64,000 bases of DNA, taken from the NCBI GenBank assembly GCA_024449915.1, contig JAMZAV010001055.1:702331-766330 (forward strand), read 5' to 3'. The notes under the pieces are model-generated. The model was not told where the DNA came from. It made no database searches and saw only the letters and a program-made list of their open reading frames with translations. The position numbers and the translations under genes are program-made. Shown here piece by piece: positions 36,565 through 47,370 of the stretch. This stretch comes from Sweltsa coloradensis (lineage: Eukaryota > Arthropoda > Insecta > Plecoptera > Chloroperlidae). Every line of letters starts with the position of its first letter. Position 1 is the first letter of the stretch.

Positions 36565-37142
36565 GTAAGTCTTTACTTAAAAATCAATAAGATATATAAA
36601 ACACATTATTCAATAGCCATGACTCATGAAAATCGTGCGTGTTATCATCATGTGTATCAGAATATTTAAAAAAAAAACGATATTGCTTGCCATTTTGAAT
36701 CAAACGAATTATGTATGAGAAAGTATCAATACCACAAAAGGGCGTAATTCTGTTTGTTAAAATCCTCAGATTTTTTATAAGCTACACTGAGGGTATTAGA
36801 AACTTTAGGAGATTGGACTTCTGTCGATTTACTTAATCGGTGTTTTGCCCATGTTAGTTTGGAGAATATAAAAACAAATATAAATCTATTAAATACATCG
36901 ATACCATTCATATTGTCTTGATTTTGTGAAGTTAAAATATTTTATCATAATTTTATATAGTTTGCAGTGAAAATTATAAACCTTATTCAATTTTTTTTAT
37001 GAAAGTATTACCGAGTTTTCCCCAATACAATAGTTATTTGAAAATAGTTTGTGGGGACTGTCAGAGCAGTATGTGTGTGTATGGTATTTTGTGTAATCAT
37101 TTGGATAGCCCCAAAATAGTGACTACTACCCTGTCCTCCTAG

Positions 37143-37322
37143 GAGCTGCCTGTGGGGGCGAGCACGCTGTCTCTGTCCATGCTAGCCCTCGAGCGCTACT
37201 CTGCTATCCGGCCAGTGTGTCTACTGGCGCGACTGAGGCGCGTCCTAGCGGTCGTCGTGTGGATCCTAGCCGCCATCTTCTCCACCCCGCTAGTCATCAC
37301 CGTCTGTCATCGTTACCTCATT
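37143..37322 (+). CDS. Class A GPCR, exon 2 (TM3, ICL2, TM4)
   Basis: The acceptor TCCTCCTAG is followed in phase 0 by the rest of TM3 and the E/DRY motif (LALERYSAI), then ICL2 and TM4 with W4.50 (VVVWILAAIFSTPLVIT). The frame runs into TGA at 37323-37325 and no strong donor precedes it. Shifting the frame by one base from about 37305 gives an open stretch to 37368, which ends at a good donor (CTG then GTAAAG). Either the exon ends early at a weak donor and a loop-2 exon is missing, or there is an indel, real or from assembly. The end coordinate is therefore approximate. The following intron contains a LINE remnant. Confidence 0.75.
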
Positions 37323-37489
37323 TGACACGGTGGTCGCCAACGCATTGAGACTCACACACATTGTTCTGGTAAAGAGTGGTTTCTTCACACAATGGGTTTA
37401 TAACTGTTGGATGATTTCGAAGAAAAAATATATATTAGCTGACCGAATATAGGCCAACTATGAAGTTTTTACAATTACTTCCAATCTAG

Positions 37490-40460
37490 TTCAAAGACCA
37501 TTTTCCTAATATCCTCTGATCGTTAGATGCACATATCCTATGTGCCACCAGGCTACATTGTCTGCAGAAAAGATAGACATCATAGAGGTGGGGGTGGAGT
37601 ATTGATAGCAGCAAGACCAAGTTTGAATCCCATGCGAATGACAGAACTGGAAACCTCTGCTGAAATAGTTTGGGTGAAAGTTACCATTGCAAATATTAAT
37701 ATTGTTATTGGTTCAGCATACCGGTCACCATACGCTTCTCAGTCAATTAATGAAGATCTTAATTTATAGTTAAAAATGGTTCAAGACATTCAGCATGAAT
37801 TTTCTGCAGTGCTTCTTATGGGAGATTCTAACATTGCTGTCAAATGGAATATTAAGCCCCCAGTTGCTGAAAACCCTCTTGCAGAATCAGTTCTTTCATC
37901 ATTGTATGACCTTTTTCTTGAACAGCTAGTGACAGAACCAACTAGAATCACTCCATCTACTCAACATATTCTGGATTTAGTTTTATGAAGCTCTCCTGAA
38001 ATGATTGACAGCCTTCAGGTTGTTCCGGGAGTAAGTGATCACATGGCTGTGAGTGTTGACTTATCTTTGAAAAGATCAATACGCAAGACATTGCATAAGA
38101 AATGTCTCAATTATTCAAAAGCAGATTGGGAAAGGCTAACCATTGATCTTGATTGTAAATTGCCACAACATTTTGAAGCAAATTGTGATATTGAAACGGC
38201 ATGGTCGGCTTGGAAGAAGATTTTCTGGGAATGTGTGCAATGTGCATGTTGCTATACCAACCTCCACAATACAAGGGAAGCAAAGAGTTCCATGGATAAA
38301 TAAGGAAATAGTTAAATCACTAAAAAAAGAGGGACATATTATACAAACGCTGGAAGAAATCTCAAGATGAACAGGATTGGCAAATATATACAAAATTCAG
38401 AAATAAAGTTAAAACTGAGATACGTAATGCTCATAGCCAATATTTGTGGGATTTGACAAATACTAATAGTAAGAAAATGTGGAGATATATACATTCAAAA
38501 AGTGGATCTTTATCACCTCAACAGTTTCTTGTAAATTGTATACCTGAGTCTGACCCAGGGAAATAAGCAGAAGCTTTTAATCAGAACTTCCAACAAAACT
38601 TTAACATTCCTTCCAACAATAGTCATCCTTGTCCACTAAATGAACAGAAAATAGATTTAATGCCAAATATAAGATTTACAACATATGACGTATTTCAATG
38701 TTTATCGAAGCTAAGAGTCGACGCTGCTACCAGACCAGATGAAATACCTGCTCGCATACTAAAATATTGTGCTAAATCAGTAGCTCCATCACTGAGTGCA
38801 TTGTACAATCTTTCGATGAGAAATGGATCACTGCCAAGCAACTGGCGTGTAGCGAATGTTATTCGGGGAAGAATCGGGGAAGAAAGAAGTAATTATGAAT
38901 AACCGTCCAATTTCATTGACATCTATTATATGTAAAACCATGGAGCGCATAATATCAAAGGAAATAATTCAGTATATCAAGACACCAAATATTCTTAGTA
39001 AAAATCAACATGGTTTCATTCCGGGAAGATCTTGTGCTACATTACTGACAAAGGTTTTAGACGACTGGCAGTATGCTCTAGAGGATTCCAAATGCAAACA
39101 GGTAGATGCAATACTGTAAGATTGGTCAAAGGCGTTTGATCAAATCTCATACTCAATTCTCTTCAACAAACTGTCAAAATACGGTATTACTGGACCCGTA
39201 TATAAGTGGCTAAAAGACTTCCTAATACGTCGGTCTCAAAGAGTAGTGTTTCAAGGAGGTGAATCGTCCTTCATAGATGTAACATCAGGAGTGCCCCAAG
39301 GATCTGTTCTTAGCCCTATTTTATTCAATTTATTTATGATGGATTTACCCGAATGTATTACCTCAGATATGATTCAGTATGTGGATGATTGCACATTGTA
39401 CAGAAAGCTTTTCTCGAAAAATGATATTGATATTTTGCAATCCGATTTAAACAACGTAAATACTTGGTGTCGTGAGAACGAAATGAAACTAAATCCACAA
39501 AAGAGTGTAAAAATTTGCTTCACTAGATCAAGAACACCATTTAGATTTAATTATATCATTAACGGTTCAATAATTGAATCAAAGGATCAGGGTAAAATTA
39601 CTCGGCATCATTATATCAAAAGATCTGAAGTGGAACAAACACACAGATTTCATTCATGCAATTGCCGTTCGACAATTATATTGTATTGCTCGAAACCTGG
39701 CAAATGCCCAAGTCAATGTAAAGAAAACAGTGTATCTTGCACTAGTAAGACCACAACTAACGTATGCTTGTTTTGCTTGGAATCCAACTTCAGAAACCAA
39801 CAAAATCAAATTAGAGCGTGTGCAGAGTAGAGCTACTAGATTAATTGCAAAAATGTCAAGTCACCAAAATTCAAGTGCCACAGCAAGAAGAAAAACTTTG
39901 AAAATCCCTTCTTTAGAAGAGTATAGAAAAACGACAGATCTTCAATTTCTTTGCGGAAAACTTCATGGTACAACTGACCTCAACCCATTTCACAGGATTC
40001 AAATCTGCAATCGTAGAAGAGAGTACGGACGTGGTGTCACCATGAAACGTCCCCAGGCAAGAACTTCGTCCTATCAACAAGGATATTACTATCGGAGTTG
40101 CAGATTATGGAATGATTTGCCGGTGGACATCCGTGAACTACACACTCGGAGCCATTTCAAATCTGCACTAAAAAACTTCTTTTCTGGTGTATCCTGATAA
40201 TTCTATTCTATTCACAATAGGCCTACCATTCATGTTTGTCATAATTTCATCACCCTCACTTTTCACATGTCTACACACACATTGTTTTCTATTATTGTAT
40301 AATTTTTTTAATTAATTTAATTGCAATGAATTAGTATTAGTATTGAGTAGATTGCTAGACACTAAAATGTGAATGGAGCTATGCCCTTTTTTTAGCCACC
40401 TATAACCGTTTAGTGACTACTCAACGCTATAACACATCAATGTGTTAAAACAATAAATAA
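37490..40460 (+). pseudogene. Decayed APE-type LINE (CR1/Jockey-like) in GPCR intron 2
   Basis: 5'-truncated non-LTR retrotransposon in the same orientation as the host gene. In order: part of an APE endonuclease (37527-38100: RGGGGVLIA, GSAYRSP, GDSNIA where GDFN is usual, SDHMAVSVDL), then a linker. The reverse transcriptase follows (38660-39550: NNRPISLTSIICKTMERI, HGFIPGRS, GVPQGSVLSPILFN, and YVDD as the catalytic motif). The C-terminal domain is at 39574-40197 (LERVQSRATRLIAKM, YYYRSCRLWNDLPVDI). Stops and frameshifts near 37768, 37988, 38300, 38900, 39119 and 39590 break the frame, so it is inactive. The tail runs to AATAAATAAAC near 40460. Superfamily choice is by motif resemblance only. 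Confidence 0.9.
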
Positions 40461-41188
40461 ACAACGTCCAGATGAAGATAAGATTCAATTTATCGGGGTC
40501 AAAATTGGAGTTCGAAAAATGTTATAATGAATGTGAAATTCTCCTGACTTGTCCACTAAGCGATATTTTAAATTTAAATTTAACATCGTTTAAACAATTT
40601 AATACTTTATGCATTTTTATCATGCATCATTTCAGAAAGTTCATCATTCTTTCGACTAGTATGCAGACATTACTACATTAAATTTTATGCTAACATTGAC
40701 AAAAACAACCACAGCTGTGTGTATGGATAATATAAAAAATAACAATAAATAATCTATCCTTAGAAAAAAATAAACAAATAATTTATTACTATCTTGTATA
40801 GTTATATGACTAAAAATGAAGTTTGTCTGAGCTCATCCAACCGTAATTAGACTAATATAATCGGTCACTAATAGAATCTATTACTAATTTGGCATATTCT
40901 GCAGCAAATTTACACCTGATTATGAAAATGTCGCTTGGGTTTTAAGCACGGATATTTCACTATTATTAGTAAAAGATTTGCACTATATAATATTTATTAG
41001 CAACAAATCACATAATTGAATTATGTTTAATTTTTTTTACAACCAGCAAAATATTTACCTTAATATTATTTTGATTACTTTATACCTGAAATCATTTGAA
41101 AAACAACAAATTGCTAAATTTACCTTTTTTATCAGTGATAACCTTGTAGATATTTTTCAAACAACTTATAAAATAACTTGATTGTCAG
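40461..41188. other. GPCR intron 2, AT-rich remainder
   Basis: Nothing recognised except the acceptor at its right end (TGATTGTCAG). Confidence 0.4.
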
Positions 41189-41371
41189 GTGTATCTGCTA
41201 CCGTGTGCTACACTGACTGTCTGCCACGTGACTGTCAGCTACAAGCTGTGTGACGTCAGCCTGTCCGCTGCAGCCGCGAGAGGGGAAGTTCCCCTTCCAC
41301 TTCCCCTACTACGCCATCCGAGACACGTCATTATCGTCGCATCGGTGGCCCACGATGGGCCATCTAAAATG
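41189..41371 (+). CDS. Class A GPCR, exon 3 (TM5, start of ICL3)
   Basis: The acceptor GATTGTCAG opens the frame in phase 0: VYLLPCATLTVCHVTVSYKL is TM5 with P5.50. It ends AAAATG, followed by donor GTAGGT, phase 0, joining exon 4 in frame. From about 41286 the +1 frame is unusually C-ended and reads KFPFHFPYYAIRDT, while the spliced frame becomes Pro/Leu-rich (VPLPLPLLRHP). A one-base indel near the GGGG at 41282-41285, or an alternative donor, is therefore possible. The intron after it carries a Helentron-like copy. Confidence 0.7.
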
Positions 41372-41526
41372 GTAGGTAATGATGTTCTGTCGATGTTGGC
41401 TTCACCGACGAGTGATTCGTGGCCAACAAGGGTGCAGCGAGTGCCATTTTTAATATTGGATGCTAGTTGTTCACGATTAATGTTTTACTGAAGCAGATGC
41501 CATGGTTTGCTAATAGCCTTAGTAAT

Positions 41527-42301
41527 TGGATGAGCGTAGCGAGCGTAGCGAGCCAAGCGAAGATTCCATTTCACTACACTGGAGAAAAAAATCCGGAATG
41601 TTTTTTTTTTTTTTTCTTTCTTTTTTTTTGTATTTTTGTGTGTCTGTGAACACGATTCCGGCTAAACCAATACTCCAATTTGCGATGAAATTTTATGGAG
41701 GTCTATGAAATCTCTGAACGAAGAACTGCAAGGGGGAAAAATAGATCAAAAAATTATTTCTCATGAAAATCGCAATTTTACGATTTTTTTCGATTTTTTA
41801 CAAAATTCTTCGATTTATAACACCTGCATGCTTTGTCCGATTGTAATAATTTTTTCACACAACCTTTATTTTATGAATTGATATATTCGTGTGAATTTTG
41901 AGCGTTATCGAAAGATAAATTTCTTTAAAAAATCGCAATTTTTGGAATTTTTTTGATTTTCAAAATTATTTGGCTTATAGCACCTACATGCTTTATCCGA
42001 TCGTAATTAATTTTTTCACAGAACCTTAATTTTATAAATTTATATATTCGTGTGAAATCTGAGCGCAATCGAAAAATTATTTGTTATGAAAATCGAAATT
42101 TTACGATTTTTTTTTTAAATTACGAATAATTAAAAAAAAAAAAATTAAAGTTTATTTTTTATTTAATTTAAATTAATTTTAAAAAAATCAACTAAGTAAT
42201 GATTTTTTCACAGTACAACAGAAAATCCGCATAACACTTAACAACTCAATGCACCAATTACGCTCATCCAACAACGCGGCGGGACTTAAGCGTTTTCCTA
42301 G
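41527..42301 (+). mobile_element. Helentron-like element, subfamily A copy 6, in GPCR intron 3
   Basis: Starts TGGATGAGCGTAGCGAGCG at 41527 and ends AACGCGGCGGGACTTAAGCG plus TTTTCCTAG at 42301, with T on both sides. About three internal repeats marked CACCTRCATGCTTT. It is on the sense strand of the host gene. Confidence 0.7.
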
Positions 42302-43071
42302 TGATATAGCATTTGGTTATTGGTGATTGGTTAATGTCTCAGTTTACTTTAAATGTTTGTTTTAGTTTGTCGACCAATTGTCACGATTCCCGTATTAAGA
42401 TGTGATTGGTTACATAGCAACACATGAACCATACTTATTACGTTCTACTTTTAAGGTTCCAAGTAATTTGTGAATATAAAAAAGGATTAATTTAAAAATC
42501 TGCTTGAACCAGCGGACAAACCTTATTGATGTCAGTAAAAGTTTAGTGATGACCATAAATATTAACCGATATTATCAAAATATTTTATGTCAATGTTTCG
42601 AGGGAAAGTTTCATGGCCTCCATGAAACTCAGATGCATTGTACTTACGTTATGACAATAATAATGAGTTCCCCTTGTAAAAATCAAATATTTTGACACAG
42701 AATTAAGAAGTTAAGTATAGATCAATAGATTAAGCATTTTGTGAATATGGTAACTTTGAACGTTTGAACAGTTAAACGATGAAATCGTCAAATTGTTTAC
42801 ATTTTTTACAGTTAAAAAACACTTCCAAGAATTTGTACAAAAATAAACAATAAAACATTATACACCATCGAAAGAGTGAACTTTGTAAACCTCTTTTTAG
42901 ATAGCCAAAAGCTTATTGTTTAAAATACTGTTGAGAAACATAAGATTAGCATTGACTCATAGGAATAATTGGAAACAAAGGGTTTCACAGGGTAATGGAA
43001 AAATGTGATTAAACATAGGCTGAATTTCACAATATTGGAGGTAGATTGTCTAAATGGTGTTTCTTCCAAAG
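42302..43071. other. GPCR intron 3, remainder
   Basis: No feature seen apart from the acceptor (TTTCTTCCAAAG) at the end. Confidence 0.4.
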
Positions 43072-43284
43072 GTTCCGTATGGGGACGGCGATTCGTCAGG
43101 AGACGAAGAGAAAATCAGAGCCGACCTTCGCCGACTCCGCCCAAAGATGAACAAATCCAAGTCCAGCCCAAGTCATCTCAAGAAACACAAGATTACTCGC
43201 ATGGACGACAGATCGCAGCAGTGTTTCCGTCGTCCGCAGTCACTGCGCAGCCGCAGACAGCTTGCGGTGCTCCTGGTGGCGCAG
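43072..43284 (+). CDS. Class A GPCR, exon 4 (ICL3, start of TM6)
   Basis: A 71-codon exon between acceptor TTTCTTCCAAAG and donor GTGAGA, phase 0 on both sides. It encodes a long, charged third intracellular loop (GDGDSSGDEEKIRADLRR, many Lys/Ser), then SRRQLAVLLVAQ, the cytoplasmic start of TM6. Basic residues just before TM6 are usual in class A receptors that contact G proteins. The exon is clearly richer in G+C than flanking intron sequence. Confidence 0.8.
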
Positions 43285-43756
43285 GTGAGAACTTCTGAGG
43301 GTTTACCACCCTTTTGGCAGTTAGTAAATAGCGGTTCGTTCTACCAAGAAGCATCCTACGTATATACAATTTTGCAAACTTGTCAATAAAGCATACATGG
43401 ACGTTCCCTCAGTCATAGATTTTCAAAATTTTGTCTTGATCAGCCAGAAAAAATTCACGAATATAGTCAATTTTGAACTTTTGAACAAAATTGAAATTCT
43501 TGAAATCCAATTTATTTTTTATGAATTATTTCAAAACAAATTTTAGGAATGTGTTACCATAGAGACCTTTATTTCCACTTTCGTGAGATATGTTCAAAAT
43601 TTCTAACAACTGTGGTGTCATTCAGCCGAGCAAACAGAAAAATGCCTAAAACACAGGTGGTGCACGCTCTCTCTACAGAAAATAATGGTGTATGCTCTTT
43701 CTGAACATGAGGCAACTATGGTGGCAGGGAATTAGATTTTTTGCCATTAAGGTATA

Positions 43757-44425
43757 TCATTAAAAATTTATAGTGATCAGGGACGCCCGTTTGAGGCCAG
43801 ACGTTTCCAAGAAATGTTTTATCTTCTTGATGTTCTTGTGTCTTCGGGGTATCATCCCCAGGGGAACGGAATGGTTGAACGATTCAAACGAAACATTCCA
43901 GAAATACTAAGTCAGAGGTTATATGATCACCAGATAGATTGCGATGTCCATCTACCTCAAGTGGTATTAGCTTCTTGCTCCATGGTACATAAATCCACCA
44001 AAATTTAGCACACAGTTCATGTTGTTTGGTCGCGACTTCCTGTTGCCACTGGATTTGGTGAACAGTCTACAAGTGCCAGCAACCACGTGTACGGGACATG
44101 CAATTTACTTATGAACAACAAGGAAAGAAGCAATTTGCTTGCGAGTGTTAACATTTTAATGTTAAAACTCGGAAGGAACTTCAAGCATCAAAATGCATTA
44201 AAAAACTAAACTATGTGAGGCACTGCCTTGGAACACCGCATGTCCTAGGCGATCGCGTCTGGTAACAAATCAAGTTTTGAAATTGGGCAAAACAAGGAAG
44301 CTGCAAGGATCATGGCATGCCATAGAGTATAGACCATGTGTAAAAAAGAAGACAATCTTGGATATAACCTTTCGAATCGGAATGATCAATAGGTTTAAGA
44401 AAAAAATGACAAAAAGAAGCTGAGG
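43757..44425 (+). pseudogene. Ty3/gypsy integrase remnant in GPCR intron 4
   Basis: The frame ending at 44008 contains the C-terminal part of a retroviral-type integrase core: SDQGRPFEARRFQ, GYHPQGNG and MVERFKR, carrying the second Asp and the Glu of the DDE triad. It continues beyond stops and shifts with FMLFGRDFLLPLDLV (44015-44060) and a GDRVW-like element near 44250. LTRs, reverse transcriptase and the first Asp are not seen. It is a short fossil of an LTR retrotransposon, in sense orientation to the receptor gene. Confidence 0.8.
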
Positions 44426-45077
44426 GGTTTTAAAATTTCAATTGTCTGAAATTCAATTTATGCACTAAGACAACAATCCCACAAATCACACGATAGGGAT
44501 CACTGGAAGAGAACTTGAACAGTCAAATGGTCATCATCAGTTTCCAGCTAAGGCAGCCACGAGTCATGAAGAGCAAGCCGGACGTATATTTAATTTGCAT
44601 GTTTAAAACAAAAGTTGCAAATATAATTTTGACAAGCTTTGCAAGGATAAAGTCACTTGATGTGTTTATGAATTAAGAGTACGCTAAATTAATAGGGAAA
44701 GGTGTATAAGCTTGGCCCCTTTTTTAGATAGATTTTTGAGTGTGTAAGGCTTGGCTGTCCCTCAAAGTTTTTATTATGTGTGTATTTATTATATTCCCTG
44801 CAGATTACTCACCTAGCAAAATGAAGTCCAATTTCCTGATCACTTTGTAGATGGTTGTAAACGTCATTTCGCAAAAAAGAAAATGTAATTCAATCGTTCG
44901 AGCTGCGGTATAGATAGAGAGTGAAGTGAGGCGGTGGCCTTCGTGAATTAAAAAGAAGTTCGAATCTAGGATATAGACTAATATTAGGGCAGAAGAGCTC
45001 ATTGACACTATTGTCGAGACAGTATGAGAATTTCGCTACACTTTCTACGTATGTCTGATGTGCACTCGTGTCAACAG
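44426..45077. other. GPCR intron 4, remainder
   Basis: Nothing recognised. The acceptor GTGTCAACAG precedes exon 5. Confidence 0.35.
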
Positions 45078-45423
45078 GTGTTCCTCTTCGCGGCATGCTG
45101 GCTACCCTACGTCGTGTGCACGATCTGCGCCCATCTTACCTTGGTGCCGGCAGCCATCTTGTCGTACACTCGTCTCTTGGGCCACGCCCACTCGGCGTTG
45201 AATCCCGTCATCTATTGGTTCTTGAACCGTCACTCGCTGCCCTGGCCTAGGCCGAGACTTCTGCGTAAACTTGGGACTTTTCATCTCCAACAACGACCGA
45301 ACCCGGCGGCCCCGTCGTCCACCAACGAGGCCGCGTTGGGTGCGTTTCATCCCCGGTACACCACTGTGAGGCCGCCTCCAACTAGGAGGGTTCACCGCCG
45401 CAGGAGAAGAATGCGTTAGAGAT
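45078..45423 (+). CDS. Class A GPCR, exon 5 (TM6, TM7, C-tail, stop)
   Basis: Continues TM6 in phase 0 with VFLFAACWLPYVVCTIC (CWxP toggle motif), then ECL3 and TM7 with SALNPVIYWFL (NPxxY). A C-terminal tail of about 70 residues follows, rich in Pro and ending in an Arg cluster (RRVHRRRRRMR). TAG is at 45417-45419. Four bases further is a perfect donor (GTGAGT at 45424), so the 3'UTR is likely spliced. The gene totals about 380 codons as read here, normal for the family. Orthology to a named insect receptor is not established. Confidence 0.88.
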
Positions 45424-45633
45424 GTGAGTATGATCGTTGCACAACTTATAAGAAAATTGATTTTTTTTTAATAAGTTTAGCTCCCTAGGAAACCTGCGTA
45501 CGGGCTATAAGGACAATTCATGACCCTATTCGAAGTAGGTAAAGGTATTAAGATAGTCGGAAGAAACCGTTCATGTCTTAAATCAATAGTTGTAAACACT
45601 ATTTAATAACGGGTAAATCCCTATCCGTCTTAT

Positions 45634-46063
45634 CAGTGGCGTATTCAAGAGGGGAAGGGTGGCAACCCCCCCCCCCCCTTTAAAAAAAAAGTGTGGAAAG
45701 TGCACTTAAACGTTTCAATGGAGTCGAATGTAGAATAACTGTTTTATTGCAATACTAAAGGCAATTTATATCACCTGACCAAAAGGGGATTTAAGTAGAT
45801 ACAAAGTTCGTCATTGTGATGCTTTAACGCACAGATTTTCACAAAAATGACCTTGAAGGAGAATACTTTGGATTAAAAACCGGTTTCAGTAGATAAAAAG
45901 TTGGTCATTGTGATGCTTAAATTCGCACAGATTTTCATCAAAGTGACCTTGAAGGAGAAAATTAAAACCGAGGGACAAGCCCCCCGGATACTCCACTTGA
46001 CCTTTGGTACATGTTTTATTCATTGGTAGAACCCCCCTTTATGAAATCCTGGATACGCCACTG
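45634..46063. mobile_element. hAT-like MITE in the GPCR 3'UTR intron
   Basis: The ends CAGTGGCGTATTCA and TGGATACGCCACTG are terminal inverted repeats of hAT type. The flanking 8-mers CGTCTTAT (45626-45633) and CGTTTTAC (46064-46071) match at 6 of 8 positions, consistent with an aged hAT 8-base duplication. Inside, a block with GTCATTGTGATGCTT and GACCTTGAAGGAGAA is duplicated in tandem (about 45808-45872 and 45903-45961). No transposase. Confidence 0.75.
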
Positions 46064-46071
46064 CGTTTTAC

Positions 46072-46663
46072 CTATGTGCCCGTTGGCGCCTCAGCTTAGC
46101 AGCGGCTTTGCTCTAACACATTTAGGCATCTTATGCAGCAAGCATAGTTAGGGTGTTTTCGAAGTGTCACCCAGTCGTCATGTAGCTTAAACTGAACACA
46201 AAAAACTGTCATTATCGGGGGGACTTAGGTACCTGACAACACGTACCAGAATAGGTTGAAACATTCTCAAAATCACTTTCATGATAATATGTTAATAATT
46301 TCAATTGCCCTGCGATACTGAGCAAACAAGTAGGTCTACAACGTTCAAATTTTACATGTATATCTACCTACATTTGGAGTGATATAGCGAATTTTGGAAG
46401 AAAAGTTGGAAAGGTTTACATAGTTCAAATCCAAATTGGCCAAGTTGCAAGGATGCAGTCACAGGGCAAAGTGAATTTATGTATTTCAAAAGAAAATTAC
46501 AAAAATATTAAGAGTAAGCATTATGTAGTAGTGTATGCGCTCGGCTCTTCTGTGAGATCTCAACGCTTTTTAGTTTGAAGGCTTGGCTTTCTTTTTAGAT
46601 TTCAAAAGAAACTTTAGTAGAACAGGTAAATGTTGTTTAACAATTAATATAAAATATTAATAA
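46072..46663. other. Unannotated intronic sequence
   Basis: Nothing recognised. Confidence 0.3.
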
Positions 46664-47176
46664 CTAGGCCGCTTCGCGAACGCTTTTCCCAGTCGCGTTG
46701 ATGGATGAGCTTTTTTAAAAAATATTTCTGCCCAATGATTACGTCAGTATCGGCCCAAATATCACGAAAATATCTTATTAAAAATCAGGGGGAAAATCGT
46801 AAAAGTACGATTTCTATGAGAAATATTTCTTCAAATGTCTCTAAAATCATAACAAATATTTCAGTGATTTTAAACATTCTAATAAAAGTTTCATCAAGAT
46901 CGGAGTAGCCGTTTGCCGGGTTGTGTGTCGCGGGCCAAGTATCACGAAAATGTCTCATTAAAAATAAAAAAAAGTCGTAAAAGTACGAAAATCATTAGAA
47001 ATATTTGATCGATTGTACCCAAAAACGTGGCAAGTCTAAGCTCAGAGATTTCGAAGGTCCCATCCAATTTTCATCAAGATCGCATATTACGCCGTTTGCC
47101 CGGTAGAGCGTGAAAATAAAAATAGAGCTAAATTTTTTGGGGGTCAGTGAAATTAAGTCTTTGCTTCGCTCATCCA
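46664..47176 (-). mobile_element. Helentron-like element, subfamily B copy 1
   Basis: Minus orientation: 5' TGGATGAGCGAAGC at 47176. The 3' end has AGCTCATCCATCAACGCG, stem arm GCGTT, CGCGAAGCGGCCTAG ending at 46664, then T. The hairpin loop differs from subfamily A while the stem is kept, which supports a selected structure. Confidence 0.7.
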
Positions 47177-47370
47177 ACTATATACAGGTATTATCCATCG
47201 TTAAATATACAAAAAAAATATACAAATATGTTTTAAATATTTTTTAAATACAAATATTTGTTTTGTTAATATTGCGACAATGATTTGTATAATTATCAAC
47301 GTCTGTCTTCAAATTGAGTTATCTTTAAAATACTTTTATAAATCTTAGTTTTTGCACCATAATTCTATTT

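Noticed and set aside
38136..38393. Minus-strand 85-residue frame
   Set aside because: Lies antisense to the LINE linker region and has no domain.
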